From SVQP01 sp045594705 (lineage in GTDB: Bacteria; Bacillota; Clostridia; Oscillospirales; CAG-272): a stretch of 19,042 bases of DNA. The notes under the pieces were generated by a model. The model was not told where the DNA came from. It saw only the letters and a list, made by a program, of their open reading frames with translations, and did no database searches. Of this stretch, positions 1 through 6,802 are shown piece after piece (within the stretch, counting starts at the first letter, position 1; every line of letters begins with the position of its first letter). Location of the stretch: NCBI GenBank assembly GCA_045594705.1, contig JAZNZB010000106.1, positions 1-19,042 on the forward strand. The letters run 5' to 3'. The position numbers and the translations under genes were made by a program.

Positions 1-90
1 CGACGCCCCGTGCAGGCATATAGAACTTATAGCATAGCGAAAAGATTTGTTTATGTAGGACGGGGCGTCGGGGACGTCGCCCCCTACGGC
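1..90. repeat. GC-rich inverted-repeat element at the left window edge
   Basis: Bases 1-11 (CGACGCCCCGT) are an exact inverted repeat of bases 60-70 (ACGGGGCGTCG). Bases 55-87 also fold on their own: GTAG (55-58) pairs with CTAC (84-87), and inside this GGGGCG (62-67) pairs with CGCCCC (79-84 region). This resembles the short GC-rich hairpin repeats scattered between genes in many Clostridia, but the family assignment is from memory and the element is probably cut by the window edge. The rest of the stretch to base 188 shows no convincing gene. No clear intrinsic terminator for the minus-strand hydrolase gene is visible there, so this hairpin may serve as the transcript end. Confidence 0.55.
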
Positions 91-188
91 TGTTTTTATG
101 CGTATCTCGGTTTATTTTTGACAGAAACGAGGCTGATTCATACCCATTTCTCCGCTTATTCCCCAGCCCGATGGAGCTGCGCTTTTTA

Positions 189-1175
189 TTATTCCAAAAT
201 CCCCGCGTGCTGCAAAAGCGCGGTGATTTCCTTTTCGTATTCCTCTTTGTGGTCAAGGTAGCTCATGCCGTGGGGTGAGTCCTCGAAGATGCAAAGCCTC
301 TTATATTCCGAGGTGCAGGCGGCATAGTTGCGCTCGGAATTGGAGGGCAGCACGAAATCGTCCGCCGCACCGTGCGCAAACAGCGTGGGAATCTTGGCGT
401 GGCGCAGCTCCCTTTCCACCTCCGCGTCACCCAAGAACGCACCGCCGTACATGCGGCACAGCAGGCTTGCTGCGGGAAGTACGATGGGCACGGGCAGCTT
501 GAAATCGCTGCGCAGCACCTGCGCGATCTGATCCTTGGCAGATGCATAGCCGCAATCTCCGATGACTGCCTTGACCTGAGGCGGCAGATCGGGAAGGCAG
601 GAGGCAAGCAGCACGGTGGAGCAGCCCATGGAAACGCCGTCCAGGATGATACTGTGATCCTCTCCGTATCTGTTCACTAAGTACTTGGCCCAATCGCGCA
701 CGTCAAATCTCTCCTTTGCGCCAAAGGTCAGATAATCGCCCTCGCTCTCGCCGTGTGCACGCTGATAAATGATCAGCATGGCGATATTCCTCTGTGCGTA
801 AAAATCAAACACGCAGCCGAAATCCATCTCGCCCTTGCTGTGGTATCCGTGCACCAAAATCACGGTTGCGCGGGGATTTTCGGGCGCGAACAGCTTGGCG
901 CAAAGCCTGTGACCATCGTGCGAGGTGATATACACCTTCTCATGCTCGGCCGCATCCAGAGCAGCCCAGCCGTGCTTGACAACCTCCACCTGCTTATCAA
1001 AGCCCTTTTGGCGAAGCCCCTCCAAAAATTTGCTTTGATGATCCGGTGAAGGATCGCTGCGTCCGAAGGATTGCTTGAACAGCTTATGGATATACGGCGC
1101 AGCGGCTGCCGCGGTGATTGCCGCAGCACCGACCAGCACGCCCGCGCCGATCAGCGTATAATGAAATGCATTCAT
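189..1175 (-). CDS. membrane-anchored alpha/beta hydrolase (serine hydrolase, S33/S9-like fold)
   Basis: The product is a 328-residue alpha/beta-hydrolase. Residues about 7-27 form an Ala-rich hydrophobic segment, likely an N-terminal membrane anchor, so the catalytic domain is probably outside the cell. The oxyanion-region HG motif is at 109-110 (VILVHGYHSKG), the nucleophile elbow GVSMGCS places the catalytic Ser at 182, Asp272 or Asp273 follows AHGAADD, and the likely catalytic His is 302 in DSPHGMSY. The family (BAAT/acyltransferase-like and S9 or S33 hydrolases) acts on esters, amides or peptides; the substrate cannot be read from sequence. AAGGAG lies 8 nt before the ATG. The gene starts 23 nt after the GH28-like gene, so the two are probably one operon. 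A role in deacylating or de-esterifying glycans next to a GH28 protein is possible but inferred. Confidence 0.85.
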   Translation of the reverse strand: MNAFHYTLIGAGVLVGAAAITAAAAAPYIHKLFKQSFGRSDPSPDHQSKFLEGLRQKGFDKQVEVVKHGWAALDAAEHEKVYITSHDGHRLCAKLFAPENPRATVILVHGYHSKGEMDFGCVFDFYAQRNIAMLIIYQRAHGESEGDYLTFGAKERFDVRDWAKYLVNRYGEDHSIILDGVSMGCSTVLLASCLPDLPPQVKAVIGDCGYASAKDQIAQVLRSDFKLPVPIVLPAASLLCRMYGGAFLGDAEVERELRHAKIPTLFAHGAADDFVLPSNSERNYAACTSEYKRLCIFEDSPHGMSYLDHKEEYEKEITALLQHAGILE

Positions 1176-1198
1176 GATTCATTCTCCTTGGGTACAGA

Positions 1199-2677
1199 TC
1201 AGATCAGCTGCACGTTCTGTGCAAACTCCCCGATCACGAAATTGGCCGCCTCGTGGGATTCCAATCGCTCACCATTGAAATACAAGCCCTCCACGCGGAC
1301 ATTCCGCACGCCGTGCGCCTCGTCAAGGCCTCGGAAGATCGAACACGGCATAGGCATAGGCGCGTCGGTCAGCACGTAAATATTCTTGAACAGAACGTCG
1401 TGCACGCAGCCGTGCAGGCCGTCCTTGGCAAACAGTCCCATGTCGTAGAGCGCGACGTTGAGAAGCACGGGCTGCTGCCCTGTGCTGCGATATTCCTGCT
1501 CCTCGCTTTGCTGATGCAGATCACTTTGCTGATGCTGCGTGTACTCCACGCGAATATTTTCAAAGGTCACGTGGTGGATCTCGGCGCGGTTATGGTGCTG
1601 GATGTCCAGCTGAATGGTAGAGCCGTGAATGACGTCGCAATCCGAGAACAGGATGTGATAAAACGCGGGGGCGTTGGTCTCGGCACCAATCTCAAGTGCC
1701 CTGCCCCAGTCGCACCAAAGCACGCATCTCTCTACCGTGATATTGCGGTTGCATGCGTCATCCCAGCCGCAAATGCCCTTGATGACCATGCAATCGTCAA
1801 AGTTGCGCAAGAAGCAATTCTTTACGCTGACGTTGGAGCAATTGAACAGATCGATGCCGTCCGAATTATATCGCCACATGCCGATACACTTGACGTTATC
1901 AAACGTCACGTTCTCACAGCCCGCGGCAATGATGGAAAACGATGCGCTGTCACGGCATACGACACCCTCGACGTACACGTTTTTGCATCTGTAAAAGCGT
2001 AGATTGCCGCGCAGTACGCGATGCGCGTGCATAAATGCTCGAATGCCCTGACTGTCGCGCGGGATGGCCTTTTCGTAATCACAGGCCAGAAGCGAGGTAT
2101 CGTCACTTCTCTCCTCGCGGCTTCCGTCAATGATACCGTGGCCAAGAATTTGGATATTTTCCGCGCAAATGGCGTAAAATGAGCCGTATACCACAGCTCC
2201 CGAGTCGATATAGACCGTATCATTATCGGTCAATTCGATCGAACCGATATGATGCTCACCGCCCGCAAAGCGATAGGTGGTACGCAGGCCGTCGGTCTCT
2301 TTAATCGGATTGACGAAAATATGCAGCGCATTATGGTGTCCGTCCGCCTCGACCGTGTATTGCCCACAGCCGGGCAAGGTAAAGGTAGCGGTATCGCCCA
2401 CAATCTCTGCCTTCACGCCACGGGAGAGCGGACGCACAATCACGTGCGCAGGAGCGGTCGGCCAGCTGACGCTGACTTCTACCTGCTCGTCCGCCTCAAA
2501 GGACAGAAAGCCGGCCATCTCTGTCTGCTCCAAGGAGCGCTGATGCCCCGGCCAGGCACGGTTGAACGGCATTGCAGACACACGCGCCGAATATGGCTTG
2601 ATCTTTCTTTGATTAACGGTTACGTTGCAGCCCTCATACACCTGCTGCCCTACGGGGAACACGGGAATTCGAATCAT
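1199..2677 (-). CDS. GH28-like (polygalacturonase superfamily) parallel beta-helix glycoside hydrolase
   Basis: This 492-residue protein has an N-terminal beta-sandwich-like region (about 1-115) and a right-handed parallel beta-helix (about 140-480) rich in repeated short strands. GH28 signatures are partly present: NSDGID at 271-276 and FDD at 293-295, which carry the catalytic aspartates. At the position of the usual GHG motif the sequence reads WGRALEIG (324-331), and no RIK motif is visible, so specificity probably differs from true polygalacturonase. There is no signal peptide, which suggests an intracellular enzyme acting on imported oligosaccharides. I chose the ATG at 2677 because AAGGTGAGG precedes it with 9-nt spacing; a GTG ten codons upstream at 2707 lacks a good site. 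It shares a transcript with the downstream hydrolase gene. It is confidently a beta-helix carbohydrate enzyme; the exact substrate is unknown. Confidence 0.82.
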   Translation of the reverse strand: MIRIPVFPVGQQVYEGCNVTVNQRKIKPYSARVSAMPFNRAWPGHQRSLEQTEMAGFLSFEADEQVEVSVSWPTAPAHVIVRPLSRGVKAEIVGDTATFTLPGCGQYTVEADGHHNALHIFVNPIKETDGLRTTYRFAGGEHHIGSIELTDNDTVYIDSGAVVYGSFYAICAENIQILGHGIIDGSREERSDDTSLLACDYEKAIPRDSQGIRAFMHAHRVLRGNLRFYRCKNVYVEGVVCRDSASFSIIAAGCENVTFDNVKCIGMWRYNSDGIDLFNCSNVSVKNCFLRNFDDCMVIKGICGWDDACNRNITVERCVLWCDWGRALEIGAETNAPAFYHILFSDCDVIHGSTIQLDIQHHNRAEIHHVTFENIRVEYTQHQQSDLHQQSEEQEYRSTGQQPVLLNVALYDMGLFAKDGLHGCVHDVLFKNIYVLTDAPMPMPCSIFRGLDEAHGVRNVRVEGLYFNGERLESHEAANFVIGEFAQNVQLI

Positions 2678-2730
2678 AAGGAAATACCTCACCTTCTCAA
2701 AATTCACGGCATAACGTACAGTATACCTAT

Positions 2731-2759
2731 ATTATAGCACTCAAATACGCCAAATGCAA
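2731..2759 (-). promoter_or_regulatory. sigma-A-type promoter for the GH28-hydrolase operon
   Basis: Read on the minus strand, TATAAT (2731-2736) is preceded directly by TGC, giving an extended -10, and by TTGCAT (2754-2759) at 17-bp spacing as a weak -35. Transcription would start near 2724, about 47 nt before the ATG at 2677. No additional operator is recognised. Confidence 0.7.
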
Positions 2760-2781
2760 CATGTCTTTTCGGATTTATATG

Positions 2782-2816
2782 CAAAAAGCAAAAACCGGGC
2801 GGAAATCCGTCCGGTT
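2782..2816 (-). terminator. intrinsic terminator after mutY
   Basis: On the minus strand the sequence forms a 10-bp stem (2807-2816 with 2793-2802, one A-C mismatch) around the loop AUUU, followed by a T-rich run (TTTTTGCTTTTTG). It lies just past the mutY stop and would end the LytTR-mutY transcript before the promoter of the next minus-strand operon. Confidence 0.8.
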
Positions 2817-2828
2817 CTTGACTGTCAA

Positions 2829-3887
2829 TCAATTCAATAACTGCTCTGCTCTTTCCCGATAGACACGGTGCGCACCGGGAATGGGATAGGTGCCGCCCAT
2901 CTCGTCCTTGGTAGCAGCGCACAGGTGCATGGGGATAGGGTCAACACTTGCCACGCGCACAGCGTATCCCGTCATGTGCCACTCCAGATGCGTGAAAATA
3001 TGCTTTGCGGCGAGCGGCTCGCTGACCTCTTGTACCTCAAAGCCCATCTTGCATACATGACATGCAGCCTTTGCCGCATCCATATATCCTTCAGTCTGAT
3101 AAAACTCATACATCCCCGCCAAAAGTCCTGTGTCCGGTCTTTTGTGCAGAACGATGCGCTTGCCGTCATGGATGAGAAGCACGGTCATATCCATGCTCTT
3201 TCGGGGCTTTGCCTTGGATCTGACAGGCAGCTCATCCGCCCTTCCCTCGGCCATAGCCTTGCAAAACGCCTGCAAGGGACAGATATGACACTTTGCCTCC
3301 CCCGCCGGCACACAAACGGTTGCGCCAAGCTCGATCAACGCCTGAGTGAAATCCCCTGTCCGATCTGTGGGAATGATGGCAGCCACGTCCTCTCTTGCAT
3401 CTTTTTGCACGGCGGGCTGTAGAATATCGCGCCCGTCTGCCGTCAGCCTTGCCCAGACGCGCATGACGTTGCCATCCACTGCGGGGGCGGGGCGTCCAAA
3501 CGCGATGGACGAGATAGCTCCCGCGGTATACGCACCGATCCCGCAAAGCTTTTGCAGCTGATCCGGATCAGCCGGCAATTCTCCGCCGTATTCGGTACAA
3601 ACCTGTCTTGCCGCCTTTTGCAGATTGCGGGCACGGCTGTAATATCCCAGCCCCTCCCAAAGCTTGAGCAGCTTTTCCTCGGGCACCTCGGCCAAGGCCT
3701 TGATGTCCGGCAGCTCATGCATAAAGCGTTCAAAATAGGGCTTGACTGCCTCCACGCGCGTCTGCTGCAGCATGATCTCGGAGATCCACACGCGATACGG
3801 TGTGATATCCTGCCGCCAAGGCAGCTGCCGTGCATTCTGAGTGTACCAGATCAGAAGCGGCTGAACCAAAGATTGAGGCAAGCTCAT
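2829..3887 (-). CDS. mutY: A/G-specific adenine DNA glycosylase MutY
   Basis: MutY removes adenine mispaired with 8-oxoguanine or guanine in base excision repair. The 352-residue protein has all family parts. The catalytic Glu37 is in SEIMLQQTRVE, the helix-hairpin-helix is LCGIGAYTAGAI (115-126), and catalytic Asp138 is in AVDGNVMRV; both numbers coincide with E. coli MutY. An iron-sulfur cluster loop has Cys192, 200, 203 and 209, and a C-terminal NUDIX-like 8-oxoG recognition domain begins near KSMDMTVLL. The first cysteine spacing is x7, where E. coli has x6. I chose ATG at 3887, one base after the stop of the response regulator gene; a TTG at 3902 is an alternative start. The arrangement TGA-T-ATG suggests translational coupling with the upstream regulator gene. 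Confidence 0.95.
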   Translation of the reverse strand: MSLPQSLVQPLLIWYTQNARQLPWRQDITPYRVWISEIMLQQTRVEAVKPYFERFMHELPDIKALAEVPEEKLLKLWEGLGYYSRARNLQKAARQVCTEYGGELPADPDQLQKLCGIGAYTAGAISSIAFGRPAPAVDGNVMRVWARLTADGRDILQPAVQKDAREDVAAIIPTDRTGDFTQALIELGATVCVPAGEAKCHICPLQAFCKAMAEGRADELPVRSKAKPRKSMDMTVLLIHDGKRIVLHKRPDTGLLAGMYEFYQTEGYMDAAKAACHVCKMGFEVQEVSEPLAAKHIFTHLEWHMTGYAVRVASVDPIPMHLCAATKDEMGGTYPIPGAHRVYRERAEQLLN

Positions 3888-3888
3888 A

Positions 3889-4587
3889 TCAAAGACCGGC
3901 AAATTTCTCGCACGCCACCTTATACTGCGTACGGGAAATGGGGATCAGATGCCCGTTTCGCATGGTGTATTCACGGTTGCTGATGCGGCTGGTGTGACGC
4001 AGATTGACACTATAGGAGCGATGGCAACGGAAAAAGACATCCGCAGGCAGCTTTTCACAAAACGCCTCAAAGCTCCCCATAAAGGTATATTGCTTACCGT
4101 CACGTGCATACACCACGATATCGTGCTTTTGGCTCTCCAGATACAGTATATCGTCATACTCCATCATGACCTGCCCGAGCTTGCGGTCATTGATCACAAG
4201 ACCCGGCTGCTTTTCCATCTTTTCCAGACACATCTGCACAGCGCGGCGCAGCTTGATGGGATCGACCGGCTTTGTCAGATACGTCAAGGGATACACCTCA
4301 TAAGCATCCAGTGCAAACTCCGAGCTGGACGTCATAAACACGATATTGACGCGACTGCCCGCGCGACGCAGCTCTGTGGCAAATTCGAGTCCCGTACGCT
4401 TATCCATCACAATATCCAAAAGCAACAGCGAATAATCACATTTCTTCATAGCCGCCTGCAGCTCGTCTGTCGATGAGAAGCAGTCTGTACGGTGCGTAAT
4501 GCCCTTTTCGTCAAGCATCTGGTCAAGCAGTGCTTTGGCTTTTTCGGAAAAGACCGATTCATCGTCACAAATTGCGGTATAAAACAT
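3889..4587 (-). CDS. LytTR-family response regulator (AgrA/VirR-like)
   Basis: This 232-residue protein has a receiver domain (1-120) and a LytTR DNA-binding domain (about 130-230). Visible receiver residues are the acidic pair Asp8-Asp9, the phospho-acceptor Asp58 in LLLLDIVM, Ser/Thr at MTSSSE (85-90), and the conserved Lys106 in LTKPVD. The LytTR part shows ILYLESQKHDIVVY and FFRCHRSYSVNL, typical of the family. Such regulators are normally phosphorylated by a 10TM- or AgrC-type histidine kinase and control secreted peptides, bacteriocins or cell-surface functions. No kinase gene lies in the window, so it is an orphan here. GGGAGG precedes the ATG. It is transcribed first in a two-gene unit with mutY. 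Targets are unknown; a possible site overlaps the aro promoter. Confidence 0.93.
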   Translation of the reverse strand: MFYTAICDDESVFSEKAKALLDQMLDEKGITHRTDCFSSTDELQAAMKKCDYSLLLLDIVMDKRTGLEFATELRRAGSRVNIVFMTSSSEFALDAYEVYPLTYLTKPVDPIKLRRAVQMCLEKMEKQPGLVINDRKLGQVMMEYDDILYLESQKHDIVVYARDGKQYTFMGSFEAFCEKLPADVFFRCHRSYSVNLRHTSRISNREYTMRNGHLIPISRTQYKVACEKFAGL

Positions 4588-4651
4588 AACTTCCTCCCGA
4601 TTTCATCCCATTTACGGATGATTTGTTTCGAATTGACATAGATCTGATTCT

Positions 4652-4680
4652 ATTATACCAGAAAACCTTTGATTTGTCTA
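4652..4680 (-). promoter_or_regulatory. promoter for the LytTR regulator-mutY operon
   Basis: On the minus strand TAGACA (4675-4680) and TATAAT (4652-4657) are spaced 17 bp, with TGG before the -10 giving an extended element. The predicted start near 4645 leaves about 58 nt of 5' UTR. It is divergent from the aro operon promoter 30 bp away. Confidence 0.82.
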
Positions 4681-4709
4681 CAATAACGCAAGAAATTTCT
4701 CTAATTCCC

Positions 4710-4738
4710 TTGACAAACGCGCTTGCACGTGCTACACT
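4710..4738 (+). promoter_or_regulatory. promoter of the shikimate/tyrosine (aro) operon
   Basis: TTGACA (4710-4715) and TACACT (4733-4738) are separated by exactly 17 bp. Transcription would start near 4745, giving about 23 nt before the leader peptide ATG and about 180 nt of untranslated leader before aroF. The only strong promoter-like sequence seen for the eight-gene aro operon is this one. Confidence 0.82.
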
Positions 4739-4767
4739 TAACGTATCATACAGAAGGAGTTATTTGC

Positions 4768-4827
4768 ATGAGACACGCATTTGCAAACAGCGATATCTTC
4801 CTTTATTATTATGCTTACGCCATGTAA
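4768..4827 (+). CDS. aromatic amino acid leader peptide (Phe/Tyr attenuation)
   Basis: A 19-codon ORF with a good ribosome binding site (AAGGAG, 8-nt spacing) encodes MRHAFANSDIFLYYYAYAM and ends in tandem TAA TAA stops. It has Phe at codons 5 and 11 and Tyr at codons 13, 14, 15 and 17, so six of the 19 residues are aromatic and five of those fall within the last nine codons. It sits immediately after the promoter and before a terminator and aroF, the same layout as the E. coli pheL leader. The peptide itself probably has no function; its translation senses charged tRNA-Tyr and tRNA-Phe. I infer this from position and composition; no homolog was searched. Confidence 0.85.
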   Translation: MRHAFANSDIFLYYYAYAM

Positions 4828-4837
4828 TAAGGGTGAT

Positions 4838-4891
4838 TTTTGCTGCCATGTCATTCGTTTTTCATGTAAAATCTGACACGCCGCAGTAAAA
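4838..4891 (+). promoter_or_regulatory. predicted antiterminator helix of the aro attenuator
   Basis: Bases 4838-4846 (TTTTGCTGC) can pair with 4883-4891 (GCAGTAAAA) in a 9-bp helix with one G-U pair, and TGTC (4849-4852) can add four pairs with GACA (4875-4878). This takes up the 5' arm of the terminator hairpin, so the two structures exclude each other. A ribosome stalled at the Tyr codons (4804-4818) would leave 4838-4846 free, while one at the stop codon would cover part of it. Folding was done by eye. Confidence 0.6.
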
Positions 4892-4911
4892 GCTGCGGTA
4901 TTTTTGTTTTT
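4881..4911 (+). terminator. attenuator terminator upstream of aroF
   Basis: CCGCAG (4881-4886) pairs with CTGCGG (4893-4898), extended inward by a T-G pair around an AAAA loop, and is followed by TATTTTTGTTTTT. This is an intrinsic terminator placed between the leader peptide and the aroF ribosome binding site, so it would act as a conditional stop for the entire aro operon. Confidence 0.88.
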
Positions 4912-4925
4912 CCATGGAGGTTATC

Positions 4926-5939
4926 ATGATCGCCGTACTTAAACCGGGTGCTACCGAACAACAAATCCAAAGCCTTGCAGACTGGATCCGCTCTCAGGGG
5001 CTTTCCGTTCATCTCTCGACCGGCCGATACCAGACCATTGTGGGTCTTGTGGGCGACACTACCCGCATTGACGAGGATCTTTTGGGCAGTCTTTCCTACG
5101 TAGAGACAGTCAAGCGGATCAGTGAGCCCTTCAAGAGTGCCAACAGGAAATTCCACCCCGACAACAGCGTCATCCGTGCGGGCGACACCTTGGTGGGTGA
5201 CGGGCATTTCGCCGTGATCGCAGGCCCTTGCTCGGTAGAGAGCGAGGAGCAGGTGACAGAGATTGCACGTGCCGTCAAGCAAAGCGGTGCGACCATGCTG
5301 CGCGGAGGCGCGTTCAAGCCCCGCACCTCCCCTTACGATTTCCAGGGTCTCAAGGCGGACGGCATTGAGATCTTGCTGCACGCCAAGCGCGAAACAGGTC
5401 TTCCCATTGTTTCCGAGATCATGAACGCAAATCACCTGCCCATGTTTGAACAGGTGGACGTCATTCAGGTGGGTACACGCAACATGCAGAATTTTGAGCT
5501 GCTCAAGGAGCTGGGTAAAACGCAGAAGACCATTCTGCTCAAGCGCGGCCTTGCCGCCACGCTCAAGGAGTTTCTGATGTCAGCCGAGTACATCATGGCA
5601 GGCGGAAACGAAAACGTCATTCTATGCGAGCGCGGAATCCGCACCTTTGAGACCTACACGCGCAACACGCTGGATCTCTCAGCCGTACCCGTGCTGCACG
5701 AGCTTTCCCACCTGCCCGTGATCGTAGATCCCAGCCATGCGACAGGCTCTGCCAAGCTGGTTGAACCCATGGCGCTGGCTGCCGCTGCCGCAGGCGCGGA
5801 CGGACTGATGATCGAGGTGCACAACGACCCCGTGCACGCTATGTGCGACGGTGCGCAGTCGCTGACCCTGGAGCAATTTGACAAGACCATGCGTCACGTA
5901 CGCCTTGTGCTGGACGCCATTTCCGATATTGAACACTAA
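4926..5939 (+). CDS. aroF: 3-deoxy-7-phosphoheptulonate (DAHP) synthase, type I-beta with ferredoxin-like regulatory domain
   Basis: It condenses phosphoenolpyruvate and erythrose-4-phosphate to DAHP, the committed step of aromatic biosynthesis. The 337-residue length and layout match the Thermotoga-type enzyme: an N-terminal ferredoxin-like domain (1-70), which in that family binds Tyr or Phe for feedback inhibition, then a TIM barrel. Metal ligands appear at Cys102 (AGPCSVES), His271 (DPSHATG), Glu297 (MIEVH) and Asp308 (CDGAQSL). The substrate motifs RGGAFKPRTSPY and LLKRG are intact. There is no chorismate mutase domain. GGAGG (4916-4920) sits before the ATG at 4926; an in-frame ATG at 4914 overlaps this site and is rejected. 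It is first in the operon, under the leader attenuator, so both expression and activity are probably aromatic-controlled. Confidence 0.96.
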   Translation: MIAVLKPGATEQQIQSLADWIRSQGLSVHLSTGRYQTIVGLVGDTTRIDEDLLGSLSYVETVKRISEPFKSANRKFHPDNSVIRAGDTLVGDGHFAVIAGPCSVESEEQVTEIARAVKQSGATMLRGGAFKPRTSPYDFQGLKADGIEILLHAKRETGLPIVSEIMNANHLPMFEQVDVIQVGTRNMQNFELLKELGKTQKTILLKRGLAATLKEFLMSAEYIMAGGNENVILCERGIRTFETYTRNTLDLSAVPVLHELSHLPVIVDPSHATGSAKLVEPMALAAAAAGADGLMIEVHNDPVHAMCDGAQSLTLEQFDKTMRHVRLVLDAISDIEH

Positions 5940-5950
5940 GGAGACCCCAC

Positions 5951-6802
5951 ATGACCGTTGGAATCTGCGGCCTTGGACTGATCGGCGGATCTGCCGCCAA
6001 GGCCTACAAGCAAAACGCGCCCGAAATCCGCGTTCTGGGCTATGACAAAGACCCCACCTCGCAAAGCTACGCGCTGCTCTCGGGCATGATCGACGCGCCC
6101 TTAGATGAGACCACCCTTCCCGAGTGCGATCTTGTCTTGGTCGCGCTCTACCCCGATGCATCGGTTGCATACATGCAGCAGATCGCTCCCCTGCTCTCCC
6201 AAAACTGCATCCTTATGGATCTTTGCGGTGTCAAGGGGCAGGTCTGCGAGGTTGGATTTGCCCTGGCAAAGCAATACGGCTTTTGCTTTGTGGGCGGCCA
6301 TCCCATGGCGGGCACGCACAATTCCGGCATCAAATACACGCGCGCCAACATGTTTGCGGGCGCGCCCATGGTCATCGTTCCCCCCACCTACGAGGACATT
6401 GCCCTCTTGGGCCGCGTCAAGGACATGCTTTCCCCTATGGGATTTGGCTCGATCACGGTCAGCACCGCAAAAGAGCACGACCGCATGATCGCCTTTACCT
6501 CACAGCTTGCGCACGTGGTATCCAATGCCTACGTCAAAAGCCCCACCGCTCGCGCGCACAAGGGCTTTTCGGCAGGCAGCTACAAGGACATGACCCGCGT
6601 GGCATGGCTCAACGAACACATGTGGAGCGAGCTTTTTTTACAAAACAGCGAGCCCCTGCTTGACGAGATCGACGCTTTGATCGCGTCCCTGACCGAATAC
6701 CGCGACGCCATCGAGGCGAGAGACAAGGACACCCTGCGAAAGCTTTTGGCCGAGGGCAGAGTGGCCAAGGAAGAGATTGACGGAAGGAAAACGAGCAAAT
6801 GA
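5951..6802 (+). CDS. tyrA: prephenate dehydrogenase
   Basis: TyrA oxidatively decarboxylates prephenate to 4-hydroxyphenylpyruvate with NAD(P)+ in the tyrosine branch. The 283-residue protein opens with the Rossmann motif GLGLIGGS (7-14), has GGHPMAG at 115-121, and carries the catalytic-region signature HDRMIAFTSQLAH (176-188). The C-terminal ACT domain found in the longer Bacillus enzymes is absent, so Tyr feedback at this enzyme is less likely. Prephenate versus arogenate preference cannot be decided. AAGGAG precedes the ATG, which is 11 nt after aroF. Its stop overlaps the aroB start by four bases (ATGA), showing tight coupling. It is the only gene in the operon beyond chorismate, which fits a Tyr-responsive leader. 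Confidence 0.94.
   Translation: MTVGICGLGLIGGSAAKAYKQNAPEIRVLGYDKDPTSQSYALLSGMIDAPLDETTLPECDLVLVALYPDASVAYMQQIAPLLSQNCILMDLCGVKGQVCEVGFALAKQYGFCFVGGHPMAGTHNSGIKYTRANMFAGAPMVIVPPTYEDIALLGRVKDMLSPMGFGSITVSTAKEHDRMIAFTSQLAHVVSNAYVKSPTARAHKGFSAGSYKDMTRVAWLNEHMWSELFLQNSEPLLDEIDALIASLTEYRDAIEARDKDTLRKLLAEGRVAKEEIDGRKTSK

Noticed and set aside
1253..2002. 249-codon plus-strand frame inside the GH28-like gene
   Set aside because: It is a shadow of the minus-strand gene with no start signal and no recognisable domain.
4745..4925. T-box riboswitch in the aro leader
   Set aside because: The sequence AAGGGTG near 4829 recalls part of a T-box motif, but the full T-box sequence and the long specifier stem are missing and the leader is too short. 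A leader peptide explains it better.
4914..4925. Upstream in-frame ATG for aroF
   Set aside because: It overlaps the GGAGG that serves the ATG at 4926, and the protein from 4926 aligns with residue numbering of known type I-beta DAHP synthases.
4851..5435. 194-codon minus-strand frame opposite the start of aroF
   Set aside because: It overlaps the attenuator and aroF in antisense, shows no family features and is explained by the codon pattern of aroF.
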